DNA of 64,000 nt from Pseudoselenomonas ruminis (GTDB taxonomy: Bacteria; Bacillota; Negativicutes; Selenomonadales; Selenomonadaceae): positions 186,001 to 250,000 of the forward strand of contig NZ_VTOY01000001.1 of assembly GCF_008271295.1 (NCBI RefSeq), written 5' to 3'. Each line of letters begins with the position of its first letter. Within the stretch, counting starts at the first letter, position 1. The translations under genes and the position numbers were made by a program. The notes beneath the pieces were generated by a model, which was not told the origin of the DNA, did not search any database, and saw nothing but the letters and a program-made list of their open reading frames with translations. Shown here piece by piece: positions 18,764 through 27,413 of the stretch.

Positions 18764-18914
18764 GTCGATAGGAAATAAACCGGATATCCCACCGGTTGCA
18801 TCGGAACCTATCGGTCTCTTCTCTGGAAACTTATCCCAGTTTCCAGTATCCCATTTCCTTACATCTTTTTAGACAGAGCCGGAGTCAGTGGAGTGACTCC
18901 GGTTCTTCGTTTTT
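18764..18914 (+). ncRNA. Candidate structured small RNA with three UAUCCCA motifs
   Basis: Directly after a -10 element comes a compact structured segment of about 150 bases without a reading frame. CGATAGG (18766-18772) pairs with CCTATCG (18807-18813) and encloses hairpin AACCGG/CCGGTT with loop ATATCCCA. A second hairpin, CTGGAAAC/GTTTCCAG (18823-18846), has loop TTATCCCA. A third TATCCCA (18847-18853) is single-stranded. A 13-pair terminator stem at 18875-18906 followed by TCGTTTTT ends it. Repeated C-rich loops resemble the UCCC motifs by which Gram-positive sRNAs pair with ribosome sites. An attenuator or riboswitch leader for the downstream kinase is the alternative; I do not recognise a known riboswitch class. 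Confidence 0.6.
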
Positions 18915-18916
18915 CC

Positions 18917-18945
18917 AAAGCCTTGGACGTGTTCCAAGGCTTTTT
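18917..18945 (+). terminator. Second, tandem terminator
   Basis: AAAGCCTTGGA pairs with TCCAAGGCTTT and is followed by a short T-run ending at 18945. It stands immediately after the terminator of the candidate RNA, so read-through into the downstream kinase remnant should be low. Confidence 0.75.
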
Positions 18946-19029
18946 GCGTGGATAACGCCGCGAAATAAAGGAAGACGGATGATCGTTAGCGAATACATGC
19001 ATAGGAGATTTTTGAGGAAGGGGATTGCT

Positions 19030-21607
19030 ATGAGAAAGGTACTGTCTGTTTGGTTTGTCCTGCTGATGGTGCTGGCAGTATTGGCGCCGGGGCACGGGTT
19101 TGCCGAAGATGAACTGCATCGGGTAGTCCGTGTGGGCTGGTTTGATTCGACGTTTAACAGCATTGATGCCTATGGGCGGCGCACGGGCTATGCGTATGAA
19201 TACCAACGAAAGATTGCGGCCTATACCGGCTGGCAGTATGAATATGTAGAAGGCAGCTGGGTGGATTTGCTGAAAAAACTTCAGCGCGGCGAGATTGACC
19301 TCTTAGCCGATGTTTCCTATAAGGAAGACCGTGTCGGCACGATGCTGCTCTCGCACTACGCCATGGGTGAGGAGGATTACTATATTTTCATTGACCCGGA
19401 CAAGAGCACCATTAACCCCGATGACCTTACGACGCTCAATGGCAAGCGGCTCGGGGTCTATAAGGGCAGTTTGCAGGAGCAGATTTTAAAGGGATGAGTG
19501 GCAGAACACAGCCTGAAGCTCGAAATTGTGGAGTTTGAAGAGGCATGGAAGGATGCCGATAACCTGCTCAAAGCGGGGATTATCGATGGCCTTGTTACCA
19601 GTGCGTCCTATCCCGGACAATATGCTGCCGTTTTGTGCCCAGGATGGTATGGGCGGGCAGGTCAAGGGGCTTTTGCGCGATTATATCCAAAAGGCAGTGG
19701 GCGGAATGAAAAATTCTACCATCCGGTTGGAGGCTGTGCCGTATCCAACCATCCACGAAGCGATGAAGGCAATGAAAGAAGGTCGGATAGACTGCGTATT
19801 TCCGGCAGAATTTAGCGCCTACGAGGCCGAGCAGCAAAACGTATTCATTACGACGCCGCTCGTGGATGCGATGATTATGGCGGTCATACGCCCGCAGGAT
19901 AGCGAGCGTTTTTCGGCTGATGGCAAGCATCGCTGTGCCGTAGTCAGTGGCAATCCCGTAATGGATGCCCAGATTAAGGATAAGTTTCCGCAGTGGGAGC
20001 TCGTGTATTTTTCTTCGGTGGAGGATTGTCTGAGCGCCGTGGCACGCGGCGAAGCCGATTGCTGGCTGGTCAATAACTATCGGGCAGGAAGTATGCACGA
20101 ATTAATCGACGAGTATCAGCTGACGTCGGTGCCAGCCAATAAGAACATCGGTATTGCCTTTGCTTTGCGTCCGGAAAATGTTCAGCTTTATGCGATATTG
20201 GAGCGGCTCAATCAAGGAATGTCGAGTGCAGAGGTCAATGATTCGCTGACCAAGCATACCCATGTGGGCCATAAGGTTTCGCTGCGGGATTTTGTCAAGG
20301 CCAATCTGGGGATGGTATTCCTGCTGATTGTATTGGTGCTGGCGGTAATTATGGTGCTGCTGATTAAGAGCATCGCCAATGTGAAGTGGACTAAGGCCCT
20401 TAACCGCCAGCTCAAGGAACAGCAGCAGGAGCTGGTAGCGGCCAAAAAACAGGCGGAAGTTGCCAGTGAAGCTAAGACTTCGTTTTTGTTCAATATGTCT
20501 CACGATATCCGTACGCCGATGAATGCTATTATCGGTTTTTCGAATCTCTTGCAGCAGAATCTTGACGACAAGGAACGGGCGCGGGACTATATCCACAAGA
20601 TACAGCAGTCCAACGATTTTCTGCTGTCACTTGTCAATAACGTGTTGGAAATGGCGCGCATCGAAAGCGGCAAGATGACGGTCGACCCGGTCTATGCCGA
20701 TATGCGCGAGCTCATGGAAGCGACCTGTTCGGTGTTTGAAGCGCAGATGAGCGGGAAGAAGATTACGTTTGCCTATACGCTAAAAATTGACCATGCCGAT
20801 ATCATGGTGGACAAGACGAAGGTGCGGGAAATCTTCCTCAATATCCTCAGCAATGCCTGCAAATATACGCCGGAGGGCGGTTATGTCACGCTGGAAGTCT
20901 GCGAGCTTCCCAGCGAGCAGGCAGAAATGGCTGTCTATCAGACGACGGTAACCGATACGGGCATCGGCATGCCTGCAGATTTTTTGCCGCATCTTTTCGA
21001 TGCGTTTACGCGTGAGCGCAATACGACGGCCAGCGGCATTATGGGAACGGGTCTTGGCATGCAGATTGTCAAGAAACTCGTCGAGCTTTTAGGCGGAACG
21101 ATTACGGTAGAAAGCGAATTGGGCAAGGGCACGACTTTTGTCGTAACTTTGCCGCTGTGGCTCGCCGAAAGCAAGCAGGAAAGCAAGGCCGACGAGGAGA
21201 CTGCAATTGATATTGCGGCGTATCAGGGCATGCGCATCCTGCTGGCAGAAGACAACGAACTAAATGCAGAAATTGTCATCACGCTGCTCGGGGAACAGGG
21301 TTTCCTGCTCGACCATGCGTCCGATGGTGTGGAATGTGTGGCCAAACTCGAGCAGGCTGAGCCGGGCTATTATGATTTCATCCTGATGGATGTGCAGATG
21401 CCGCAGATGGATGGCTATGAGGCCGCGCGGACAATCCGCGGTCTTGCCGATCCGCGCAAGGCGGCAATTCCCATCATTGCGATGACGGCCAATGCGTTTG
21501 AGGGAGATAAGAACAGGGCGTTTGAAGCCGGAATGAATGCCCATGTCCCCAAGCCCTTCGACGCCGCCAACCTCTATGCTGCAATTCACGAAGTTATGCC
21601 AAAATAA
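19030..21607 (+). pseudogene. Broken hybrid sensor histidine kinase (SBP-type sensor, HisKA, HATPase, REC)
   Basis: The reading frame starts well (GAGGAAGGGG then ATG, signal peptide LSVWFVLLMVLAVLAPGHGFA) and encodes a periplasmic binding-protein sensor up to LQEQILKG, where TGA stops it at 19495-19497. The same frame continues with sensor-like sequence ([20 protein letters not shown]...TSASYPG) to about 19620. The homologous signal then resumes in another frame with [19 protein letters not shown], a second sensor domain. After that it is intact: membrane helix, H-box [19 protein letters not shown], ATPase ([12 protein letters not shown]) and a receiver with DVQMPQMDG. Compared with two-sensor kinases, roughly one sensor lobe appears missing at the frame change. 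Stop plus frameshift/deletion argue for a pseudogene. A sequencing error cannot explain the missing lobe. Confidence 0.82.
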
Positions 21608-21611
21608 CTGC

Positions 21612-21649
21612 AAAAAACACCGTTGGCTATCGAGCTGACGGTGTTTTTT
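21612..21649 (+). terminator. Terminator after the kinase remnant
   Basis: AAAAAACACCG pairs with CGGTGTTTTTT, and a T-run follows. Confidence 0.85.
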
Positions 21650-21660
21650 ATGGAAGGGGG

Positions 21661-22058
21661 GCGAGGCAGCCCTTCGCTTGGACGGTTACATTTTTTCGAC
21701 GAACGGGGAAGATAAAAATTTCGTTCTTAACGGAAAACATCAAACGCTTCGTTTATGGCACTGCTCCTAGCGGCGGCTGAGGTTATAGACGAATACGAAC
21801 TATGCCTTCCTCTCTGGGGAGGAAGATTCGTACCGACTCTACCGCAGGCGGCGAGGGACACAGTACCATAAGCGGAGCTTTGACGTTCCGCGTTAAGCAA
21901 GAAATTTTTGCCGGCGTTCTCATTGGAAAAGCAGTTTCGTTCAAGCGAAGCGCGTTTAACTGTTTTCCAACTCTTAATTAAAAGGCAAAAATTTCTTGTA
22001 GCGGGTTGTCACCGGCGAAGCGTTGGTACTGTGTCCCTCGCCGCCGGTGCTATGCCTC
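21661..22058. repeat. Non-coding imperfect palindromic element (about 200-bp hairpin core)
   Basis: This gap has no credible gene. A perfect 22-bp inverted repeat (GGCGGCGAGGGACACAGTAC.. at 21847-21868, complement at 22024-22045) encloses a second inverted pair CAAGAAATTTTTGCC (21898-21912) / GGCAAAAATTTCTTG (21984-21998). Inside that is a third, TTGGAAAAGCAGTT / AACTGTTTTCCAA, with a TTCG/CGAA tip. A further local hairpin CTTCCTC/GAGGAAG lies at about 21814-21832. Short CGAGGCA / TGCCTCG copies at about 21662 and 22052 may mark the ends. The nested design fits a REP/MITE-like non-autonomous element or a long structured RNA. It lies next to the broken kinase. Confidence 0.65.
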
Positions 22059-22066
22059 GAAAAAAA

Positions 22067-22840
22067 TCAGATATAGTATTCGGTTTTGTCCTCGGGCTTT
22101 AGCGAGAACTCGGCAAATACGTGGTCGCGGATGCGCAAAAAGTCGGGGCTTGTGCGGTCGCGCGGCCCGTGGAGGTCTACGGGGATAATGGTCTTGATGC
22201 GGCCGGGATTCGGCGTCATGATGACGATGCGGTCGGCCAGCACCACGGCTTCGTCGATATCGTGCGTCACGAAGATGATGGTTTTATGCTGGCTGCGGTT
22301 GATGGCCGAGATTTCATCCTGCAGGTTCATGCGCGTCAGGGCGTCAAGCGCCGCAAACGGCTCGTCCATAAAGATGATTTCGGGGTCAACGGCCAGGGCA
22401 CGGGCGATGGCTACGCGCTGCTGCATGCCGCCGGAGAGTTCGGCCGGATGGCTTTGGGCAAAATCTTTGAGGCCGACGAGATCGAGGTATTTATGGGCGA
22501 TTTGCTGGCGTTTCTCCGCGGGGATGGAAAGGCTCTCAAGGCCTAGCTCCACGTTCTTTTCGACCGTGCGCCAGGGAAGCAGGCCGTAGTTCTGGAAAAT
22601 CGTGACGTTTTTAACCGTTGGCTTCTCGACGGGGGCGCCACCAATGGTGATAGTGCCCGCCGAAACCTTGTCAAAGCCCGCCAGGATGTTTAACAGCGTG
22701 CTCTTGCCGCAGCCGGAGGGGCCGAGTAGGCAGATGAACTCGCCGCGGTCAATCTTTAGATTTACATGGTCGAGCGCGCGGAAGGACTGGTCCTTTTTCT
22801 GATAGTTCCGCGATACGTCTTGGATGTCGATATAGCTCAT
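22067..22840 (-). CDS. ABC transporter ATPase (nitrate/sulfonate/taurine type)
   Basis: The 257-residue ATP-binding subunit shows Walker [10 protein letters not shown] (about 40-48), Q-loop [12 protein letters not shown], signature [15 protein letters not shown], Walker [13 protein letters not shown] and H-loop FVTHDIDEA. The LLPWRTV element is typical of the SsuB/TauB/NrtD group. It energises uptake with the permease and lipoprotein encoded upstream; its start overlaps the permease stop by ATGA. The operon begins with cooS, so the cargo may relate to CO dehydrogenase metabolism (nickel complex, sulfur compound or other), which is inference only. Confidence 0.93.
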   Translation of the reverse strand: MSYIDIQDVSRNYQKKDQSFRALDHVNLKIDRGEFICLLGPSGCGKSTLLNILAGFDKVSAGTITIGGAPVEKPTVKNVTIFQNYGLLPWRTVEKNVELGLESLSIPAEKRQQIAHKYLDLVGLKDFAQSHPAELSGGMQQRVAIARALAVDPEIIFMDEPFAALDALTRMNLQDEISAINRSQHKTIIFVTHDIDEAVVLADRIVIMTPNPGRIKTIIPVDLHGPRDRTSPDFLRIRDHVFAEFSLKPEDKTEYYI

Positions 22841-23601
22841 GCGTTACTCCTTTCCGGGATGCCCCAACGGCGGTAAATGCGTTTTTCAAGCAAAGTGATG
22901 CTGCTGTCGAGCAAAAGGCCCAGCACGCCAATCGTGATGATGGCCGTCATCAAAAGGTCAGCGCGCAGGTTGTTGCGGGCGTCGATAATCAGAAAGCCAA
23001 GGCCAGACTGCGTGCCGACCATTTCGCCAGCGACGAGGAAGACCCAGGCGGTGCCAAGGGCCAGATGCAGGCCCGTGGCAATGCGCGGGAAGATGGCCGG
23101 AAAGATGATTTTCGTCAGGAGCTGCGGCTGGCCGATGCCAAAGTTCTGGGCGACTTTCAGGTAAACAGGCTCGATACCGCGGACGGCGGCAACGGTTGAG
23201 AGCAGCACGGGGAAAAAGGCCGCGAGGAAGATGATGACCAGCGATGGCATATCGCCGATGCCAAAGACGAGCACGATAAACGGCAGCCAGGCGACCGGCG
23301 ATATCGGGCGCAGTACCTGGGCAATCGGATTGAGGAAGGCCCAGATGTTATGATACCAGCCGAGCACGAGCCCGAGCGCCATGGCGAGCAGGACGGAGCT
23401 CGTATAGCCGAGCAAAAAGCGGTAGAGACTCGTGCCGATATCCTTTAGCAGGACGCCGTCGGCGATGATTTCGGCAAATCCGTATACGGTCTGCGAGGGC
23501 GTGGGAAAAAGGGCTTCGTTCCAGCCGCCAAGCCAGGCGATGGCCTGCCAGCTTAAAAGTACCAGGAGCAGCGCTCCGCCGAGATGAATTGTAGTTTTCA
23601 T
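22837..23601 (-). CDS. ABC transporter permease (SsuC/TauC type)
   Basis: The product, about 254 residues, has some six membrane helices and the EAA-type cytoplasmic loop [33 protein letters not shown], characteristic of BPD_transp_1 permeases. The ATG at 23601 was preferred (AAAGG upstream) over an earlier in-frame start at 23652 that would extend into the preceding gene. It overlaps the ATPase gene and follows the binding-protein gene, so the three form one importer. Confidence 0.93.
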   Translation of the reverse strand: MKTTIHLGGALLLVLLSWQAIAWLGGWNEALFPTPSQTVYGFAEIIADGVLLKDIGTSLYRFLLGYTSSVLLAMALGLVLGWYHNIWAFLNPIAQVLRPISPVAWLPFIVLVFGIGDMPSLVIIFLAAFFPVLLSTVAAVRGIEPVYLKVAQNFGIGQPQLLTKIIFPAIFPRIATGLHLALGTAWVFLVAGEMVGTQSGLGFLIIDARNNLRADLLMTAIITIGVLGLLLDSSITLLEKRIYRRWGIPERSNA

Positions 23602-23626
23602 AGAGTCACAGCCTTTCGGAAAATCG

Positions 23627-24577
23627 TTATTCGTACAAACTGGAATCGACAAAATCCTCGTAGCTTGGCGCCTTGGTTAAGAGATGGCTCTTTTGCATGC
23701 GCGTGATTAGCTCGTCATAGGATTCTTGCGGGATGGAAAGATTGTCGTAGGAAATCCATTGGAGCGAGAGGTCAAGGACTTTGTCCTTGGCCTTCAGGTA
23801 TTTGAGCGCAATCGTCTTTTGCGCCTCGGGATGCTCGGTAAGGTAGATGCCCGCCTGCTTGTACTGCTGGACAAAATCACGGGTCAAATCGCGGTTGGCC
23901 GCCAAGAATTCGCCATTGAAGACGAGCAGGCAGCAGATACTGTCGGGCCAGAGTTCCTGCGCGGGGATGAGTTCATGACCGTTTTTCAAGGTGACGGATT
24001 TGGCGCCGAAGGGCTCAGCTACGCAGTAGCCGGCAATTTGCTTAGTCGCAAGCGCTGCGGGCATCTCGGGCGGCGACATCTCGACGACGGTCAGGTCATT
24101 TTCGCTAAGGCCGTTTTGGGCGAGCAGCTGGTCAAGCAGCAGTTTATGCGAGGACTGCTTGTGCGGGATGGCAAAGACCTTGCCTTTTAGGTCCGCGGGC
24201 TTTTCGATGTCGTTACCGACGATTATGGCATTGCCGTCGCGATGGCCAAGGGCGGCGGCCTTTACGTCGATGCCTTGCTCTTTGGCCTTTACGGCAAGCT
24301 CAGCCAGCACCGAGGCGCCGTCGACTTTGCCGGTGTTTAAGGCATCCATGAGCTCAGGCCAGGAGCCGTATTTTATGAGTTCGATTTTTACCGGGCCGTC
24401 TGCCGTTTGCAGTTCCTTGGCCGCAAATAAGGGCAGAGCATGCGTGATCGGCAGATAGGCGATGCGGATGGTTTTTACGCCATTCTTTTCGGCGCGTGGC
24501 GTATCTGGCGACTGGCCGCAGCCGGCAGCCGTAAACAGTGTGAGCAGGATGGTAAGGATAGCAAAGATTCGTTTCAT
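23627..24577 (-). CDS. ABC transporter substrate-binding lipoprotein (NMT1/SsuA-like)
   Basis: The 316-residue protein starts with a lipoprotein signal (IFAILTILLTLFTAAGCGQ, lipobox TAAGC, acylated Cys20). The body follows the periplasmic-binding-protein fold of the NrtA/SsuA/TauA group (IRIAYLPITHALPLFAAKE, GKVDGASVLAELAVKA, GYCVAEPFGAKSV). AAAAGGAGA lies upstream. It lies 27 bases after cooS and is likely anchored outside the inner membrane, feeding the permease. The ligand cannot be read from sequence. Confidence 0.92.
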   Translation of the reverse strand: MKRIFAILTILLTLFTAAGCGQSPDTPRAEKNGVKTIRIAYLPITHALPLFAAKELQTADGPVKIELIKYGSWPELMDALNTGKVDGASVLAELAVKAKEQGIDVKAAALGHRDGNAIIVGNDIEKPADLKGKVFAIPHKQSSHKLLLDQLLAQNGLSENDLTVVEMSPPEMPAALATKQIAGYCVAEPFGAKSVTLKNGHELIPAQELWPDSICCLLVFNGEFLAANRDLTRDFVQQYKQAGIYLTEHPEAQKTIALKYLKAKDKVLDLSLQWISYDNLSIPQESYDELITRMQKSHLLTKAPSYEDFVDSSLYE

Positions 24578-24604
24578 AGGCAGTTCTCCTTTTCTGGCGG
24601 CCGT

Positions 24605-26665
24605 TTAGTTCCAGCCGAGTTTCTGGCGCTGGGCTTCGATATCGGCGACAATCTGCGCGGCAAGTTTCTTTGGGTCGGTGTTGACGTTCATGACGGCGCC
24701 CAAGGTGGCTTTCGTATCGTGCTTTAAGAATCGCTCCACGTTGGCAGAGCCTTGAACCGGTGGCTCTACGCAGTGATAGGAGTCGATGCCAAAGAGGCGG
24801 AAGGCCAGCGAGGCATCAAGGCCTTTCTCATTTGACCACTCGGGACTCGCAAAGGCGTAGGGCATGTCCTTGATAGCCTCCCCGCTTGCGGCGGCAATAC
24901 CGCCAAATACCGTCGAGGCGCGCGTGTTGTCGATGCACTCGCCCATGTGCCAGACAGGCGGCAGGTCGTGAGCGGTCAGAAATTCCTGCAGGGACTTGCC
25001 GGCTTTGGCCGCGCCAGCCTTGCTGCAGAACCCGAGCTTTAAGAGCGGGAACGAGGCGCAGCCATTCGTGAAAATCAGGATGTTGTTCTTCAGCAGTTCT
25101 TCGGCCACATCGACGGTGGCCTTTTCGTAGACGACGCGGGGATTGCTGCAGCCGACCATGTTGACAATGCCGCGGATTGTCCCCGTCTCGAGGGCGCGGG
25201 CAAGCGCATGATAGCCCGGGAATTGTTCGGCGATGTTTTCAGCCGTGAAACCGACATCGGCCGTGACTTCGTAGGCCGGAATGAATACGGGGATATCACG
25301 GCGGGCGGCAAAGCTTTCAATGGCGCGCGTGACAATCTTGCGCGCGAGCTTTTCGGTGTCGCCGATATTGGCATGATGATGGTCGTAGGCATAGTGCTCG
25401 GCACCCGGCAGGCGGGCCGAATCACTTGTCGTGACGACGGTTGTCTTAAAGCACTTGGCAACATCCATGATGGAGGGGAAGACGTCCTGCACGTCGGCAA
25501 CCCAGAGGTCAAGTGCGCCTGTGCCGAGCACGAGCTCAGCGCCGACGGCATTGGAGAGCGGGATGACGCCTTCGTAGCGGTACATAGCCGCAAGACACGA
25601 GCAGCAGATGCCGTAGAACTGAATGCCTTTGGCGCCGTTCTTTTTGGCGAGGCCTAAAAATTCCTTCGTGTGGCCGATGCGCACGATTTCACTGACGAGC
25701 GTCGGCAGATGGCCGTGGACGGCGATATTGACATAGCCCTTTTTTAGCGCGCCGATATTGACCTTTGAAGTGGCGCGGTGGCCCGTGCCAAACATGGCAT
25801 CGGTGCCGATGTTGGAGGCGACGACCCCCGTAAAGCAAAACGCCAGGCCGCAGCGCAGGAACTGTTTCATGATGCTCTGCCAATCGCCATCGGTGCCGAC
25901 GCCCGTGCGATGATAGGCATCAAAGACTTCGTTATAGGCGCTGATGGGCAGGATGTCGAGGTCCTGCCAGACTTTCTGCCGCTCGGCGGGCGCCAGCGCC
26001 TTGATGGTTTCATAATCATCAGGCAAGGCGCGTGACAAGTCAGCGAGCAGGACGTCGGCAAGTTTGCCGGCAAGGCGCCGTGCGCTTTGGCCGCGCGTTT
26101 CGATGCCAAAGGCCTTGCAGACCGCGCGCATTTTCTTTTCGCCAAGCAAAGGCAGGTTGAGTTTGCCTTCGGCAATGAATTTGAGTGACAAGAGAATTTC
26201 ACGCGCATGGGCACCATGCTGGGCGACACCAGCGGCGGCACTGCGCAAAAGATTGCGGGCGACGATGAGGTCGGCATCGGCGCCGCAAACGCCGCGCGGG
26301 CTCTTCGGCGTAATCTTGCAGGGACCCATGTTGCAGATCTTGCAACAGACACCGCCAAGCCCGAACGAACATTGCGGCTTCTGCTGGTCAAAGCGGTCAA
26401 ACACCGTATCATGGCCAAGCTGCTCCATGCGCAGCATCATCTCGCGCACGGCCGGATCTGGCGTCTGCTCCAGGACATCCTGCTTGGAGGCAAACGTCTT
26501 GCGGTACTCGGCGACGGCTTTCATATAGTCATTGACGCCGCCATGCACATGCGGATGCTGCGCATCATGGTCGTGCGTATGCCAGTCGGCATGTTCATGA
26601 ACGGTATCGTAATCGTGCGGATGATTGTGCGAATGATTGTGTGGGTGATGATGACTTGTTGACAT
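24605..26665 (-). CDS. cooS: Anaerobic CO dehydrogenase catalytic subunit CooS with His-rich N-terminus
   Basis: CooS oxidises CO to CO2 on a Ni-Fe-S C-cluster, passing electrons through B and D [4Fe4S] clusters. The start at 26665 follows AAAGGAG with 8-base spacing, giving about 686 residues. Cluster cysteines appear at about 99, 107, 108, 111 and 116 (CSFGLGGVCCKICNMGPC), followed by GVCGADADLIVARNLLRS. Further family features are YGICCSCLAAMYR, VGCSNPR and GECIDNTRAS. Residues 5-41 hold 16 histidines in HxH patterns (HHHPHNHSHNHPH and more), resembling nickel-storage tails of CooJ/HypB. No cooC or acetyl-CoA synthase genes are adjacent. The gene leads an ABC importer operon. Confidence 0.95.
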   Translation of the reverse strand: MSTSHHHPHNHSHNHPHDYDTVHEHADWHTHDHDAQHPHVHGGVNDYMKAVAEYRKTFASKQDVLEQTPDPAVREMMLRMEQLGHDTVFDRFDQQKPQCSFGLGGVCCKICNMGPCKITPKSPRGVCGADADLIVARNLLRSAAAGVAQHGAHAREILLSLKFIAEGKLNLPLLGEKKMRAVCKAFGIETRGQSARRLAGKLADVLLADLSRALPDDYETIKALAPAERQKVWQDLDILPISAYNEVFDAYHRTGVGTDGDWQSIMKQFLRCGLAFCFTGVVASNIGTDAMFGTGHRATSKVNIGALKKGYVNIAVHGHLPTLVSEIVRIGHTKEFLGLAKKNGAKGIQFYGICCSCLAAMYRYEGVIPLSNAVGAELVLGTGALDLWVADVQDVFPSIMDVAKCFKTTVVTTSDSARLPGAEHYAYDHHHANIGDTEKLARKIVTRAIESFAARRDIPVFIPAYEVTADVGFTAENIAEQFPGYHALARALETGTIRGIVNMVGCSNPRVVYEKATVDVAEELLKNNILIFTNGCASFPLLKLGFCSKAGAAKAGKSLQEFLTAHDLPPVWHMGECIDNTRASTVFGGIAAASGEAIKDMPYAFASPEWSNEKGLDASLAFRLFGIDSYHCVEPPVQGSANVERFLKHDTKATLGAVMNVNTDPKKLAAQIVADIEAQRQKLGWN

Positions 26666-26714
26666 ATTGACCGCTCCTTTTGACATTTGACATTTGACTT
26701 TTGATAGCAAAAGT

Positions 26715-26924
26715 AAACATATAAAAAAAGTATGAATAAAAGAAGATGTGTTTATGATACTGTAAACTTGTAAATCTGTCAACAGCAAAAACATATAAAA
26801 AATATCGGAATTGCTTTTTAAGCAATTTTTAAGGGGAACATAATGCCCAATACTATGACAAAAAAGTGTGATAATCCTTGTGTTTATGCGGGCTGAAGCA
26901 TATCTGGAAAAAACATGTAAAAAA
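26715..26924. repeat. Three AAACATATAAAAAA direct repeats upstream of cooS
   Basis: Identical 14-mers lie at 26715-26728 and 26789-26802, with a one-mismatch copy (AAACATGTAAAAAA) at 26911-26924. The 396-base gap between cooS and the LysM gene is otherwise AT-rich, with a small hairpin AATTGCTT/AAGCAATT followed by T at 26809-26830. The function is unknown. Confidence 0.5.
26754..26782 (-). promoter_or_regulatory. cooS promoter
   Basis: On the minus strand TTGACA (26782-26777), a 17-base spacer and TATCAT (26759-26754) precede cooS, with a leader of about 80 bases. Confidence 0.7.
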
Positions 26925-26948
26925 TCTGGATTTTTTATGAAAAAACTA

Positions 26949-26977
26949 TTGCCAAGGGGGTAAAAAAGGAATATAAT
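26949..26977 (+). promoter_or_regulatory. Promoter of the LysM gene
   Basis: TTGCCA at 26949-26954, 17 bases, then TATAAT at 26972-26977. Confidence 0.82.
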
Positions 26978-27061
26978 CAAGTCACAAATCAAGGATGTTC
27001 ACAAAGAAATCCAGTTCATTTGCACTAATTTTATTCATTCGTTTTACAGGAGGAACCCAAA

Positions 27062-27346
27062 ATGAAGAAGGCGTTGGTCATGTTGATGGCTGTCGTGTTC
27101 GTCGGTTTTACCGGCATGGATTGTGAGGCAGCTGCAAAAAATTACGAATTAGTAGAGACGGTATACACAGTAGCGCAGGGAGATACGCTCGACAGTGTTG
27201 CCAAGGAATATATGGCCAAGAACAACTACGGCCCGCGCGAGATCCGCGAGTTTACCGCAGGCATCAAAGAGCTCAACGATTGGCTCCTGAACCGCGACAT
27301 CAAAGCTGGCGATGAACTCCGCATTAACTATTGGATTAAGAAATAA
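27062..27346 (+). CDS. Small exported LysM-domain protein
   Basis: The 94-residue protein has a signal peptide (KKALVMLMAVVFVGFTGMDCEA, cleavage near 23-25) and a single C-terminal LysM-like domain (VYTVAQGDTLDSVAKEYMAK, ending DIKAGDELRINY). LysM binds N-acetylglucosamine of peptidoglycan, so it is probably a periplasmic wall-binding protein. AGGAGG precedes the ATG. It has its own strong promoter and a hairpin terminator, so it is monocistronic. Confidence 0.85.
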   Translation: MKKALVMLMAVVFVGFTGMDCEAAAKNYELVETVYTVAQGDTLDSVAKEYMAKNNYGPREIREFTAGIKELNDWLLNRDIKAGDELRINYWIKK

Positions 27347-27360
27347 GTTCATAATATAAT

Positions 27361-27388
27361 AAAAAGGCTGTGCAGTTGCACAGCCTTT
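27361..27388 (+). terminator. Terminator after the LysM gene
   Basis: AAAGGCTGTGCA pairs with TGCACAGCCTTT around GT. The T-run is short. Confidence 0.7.
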
Positions 27389-27413
27389 CGCTATGTTTGA
27401 GAAGGAGTTTGCT

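Noticed and set aside
18764-18914. Known SRP RNA, 6S RNA or c-di-GMP riboswitch
   Set aside because: The SRP helix-8 loop, the 6S central bubble and the c-di-GMP aptamer core sequences were looked for by eye and not found.
21908-22188. Short frames inside the hairpin element
   Set aside because: They cross the inverted repeats, have no ribosome sites and encode basic low-complexity peptides.
26666-26992. CooS start at 26992
   Set aside because: The extension is hydrophobic and unlike CooS, contains the promoter at 26754-26782 and lacks a ribosome site. AAAGGAG supports 26665.
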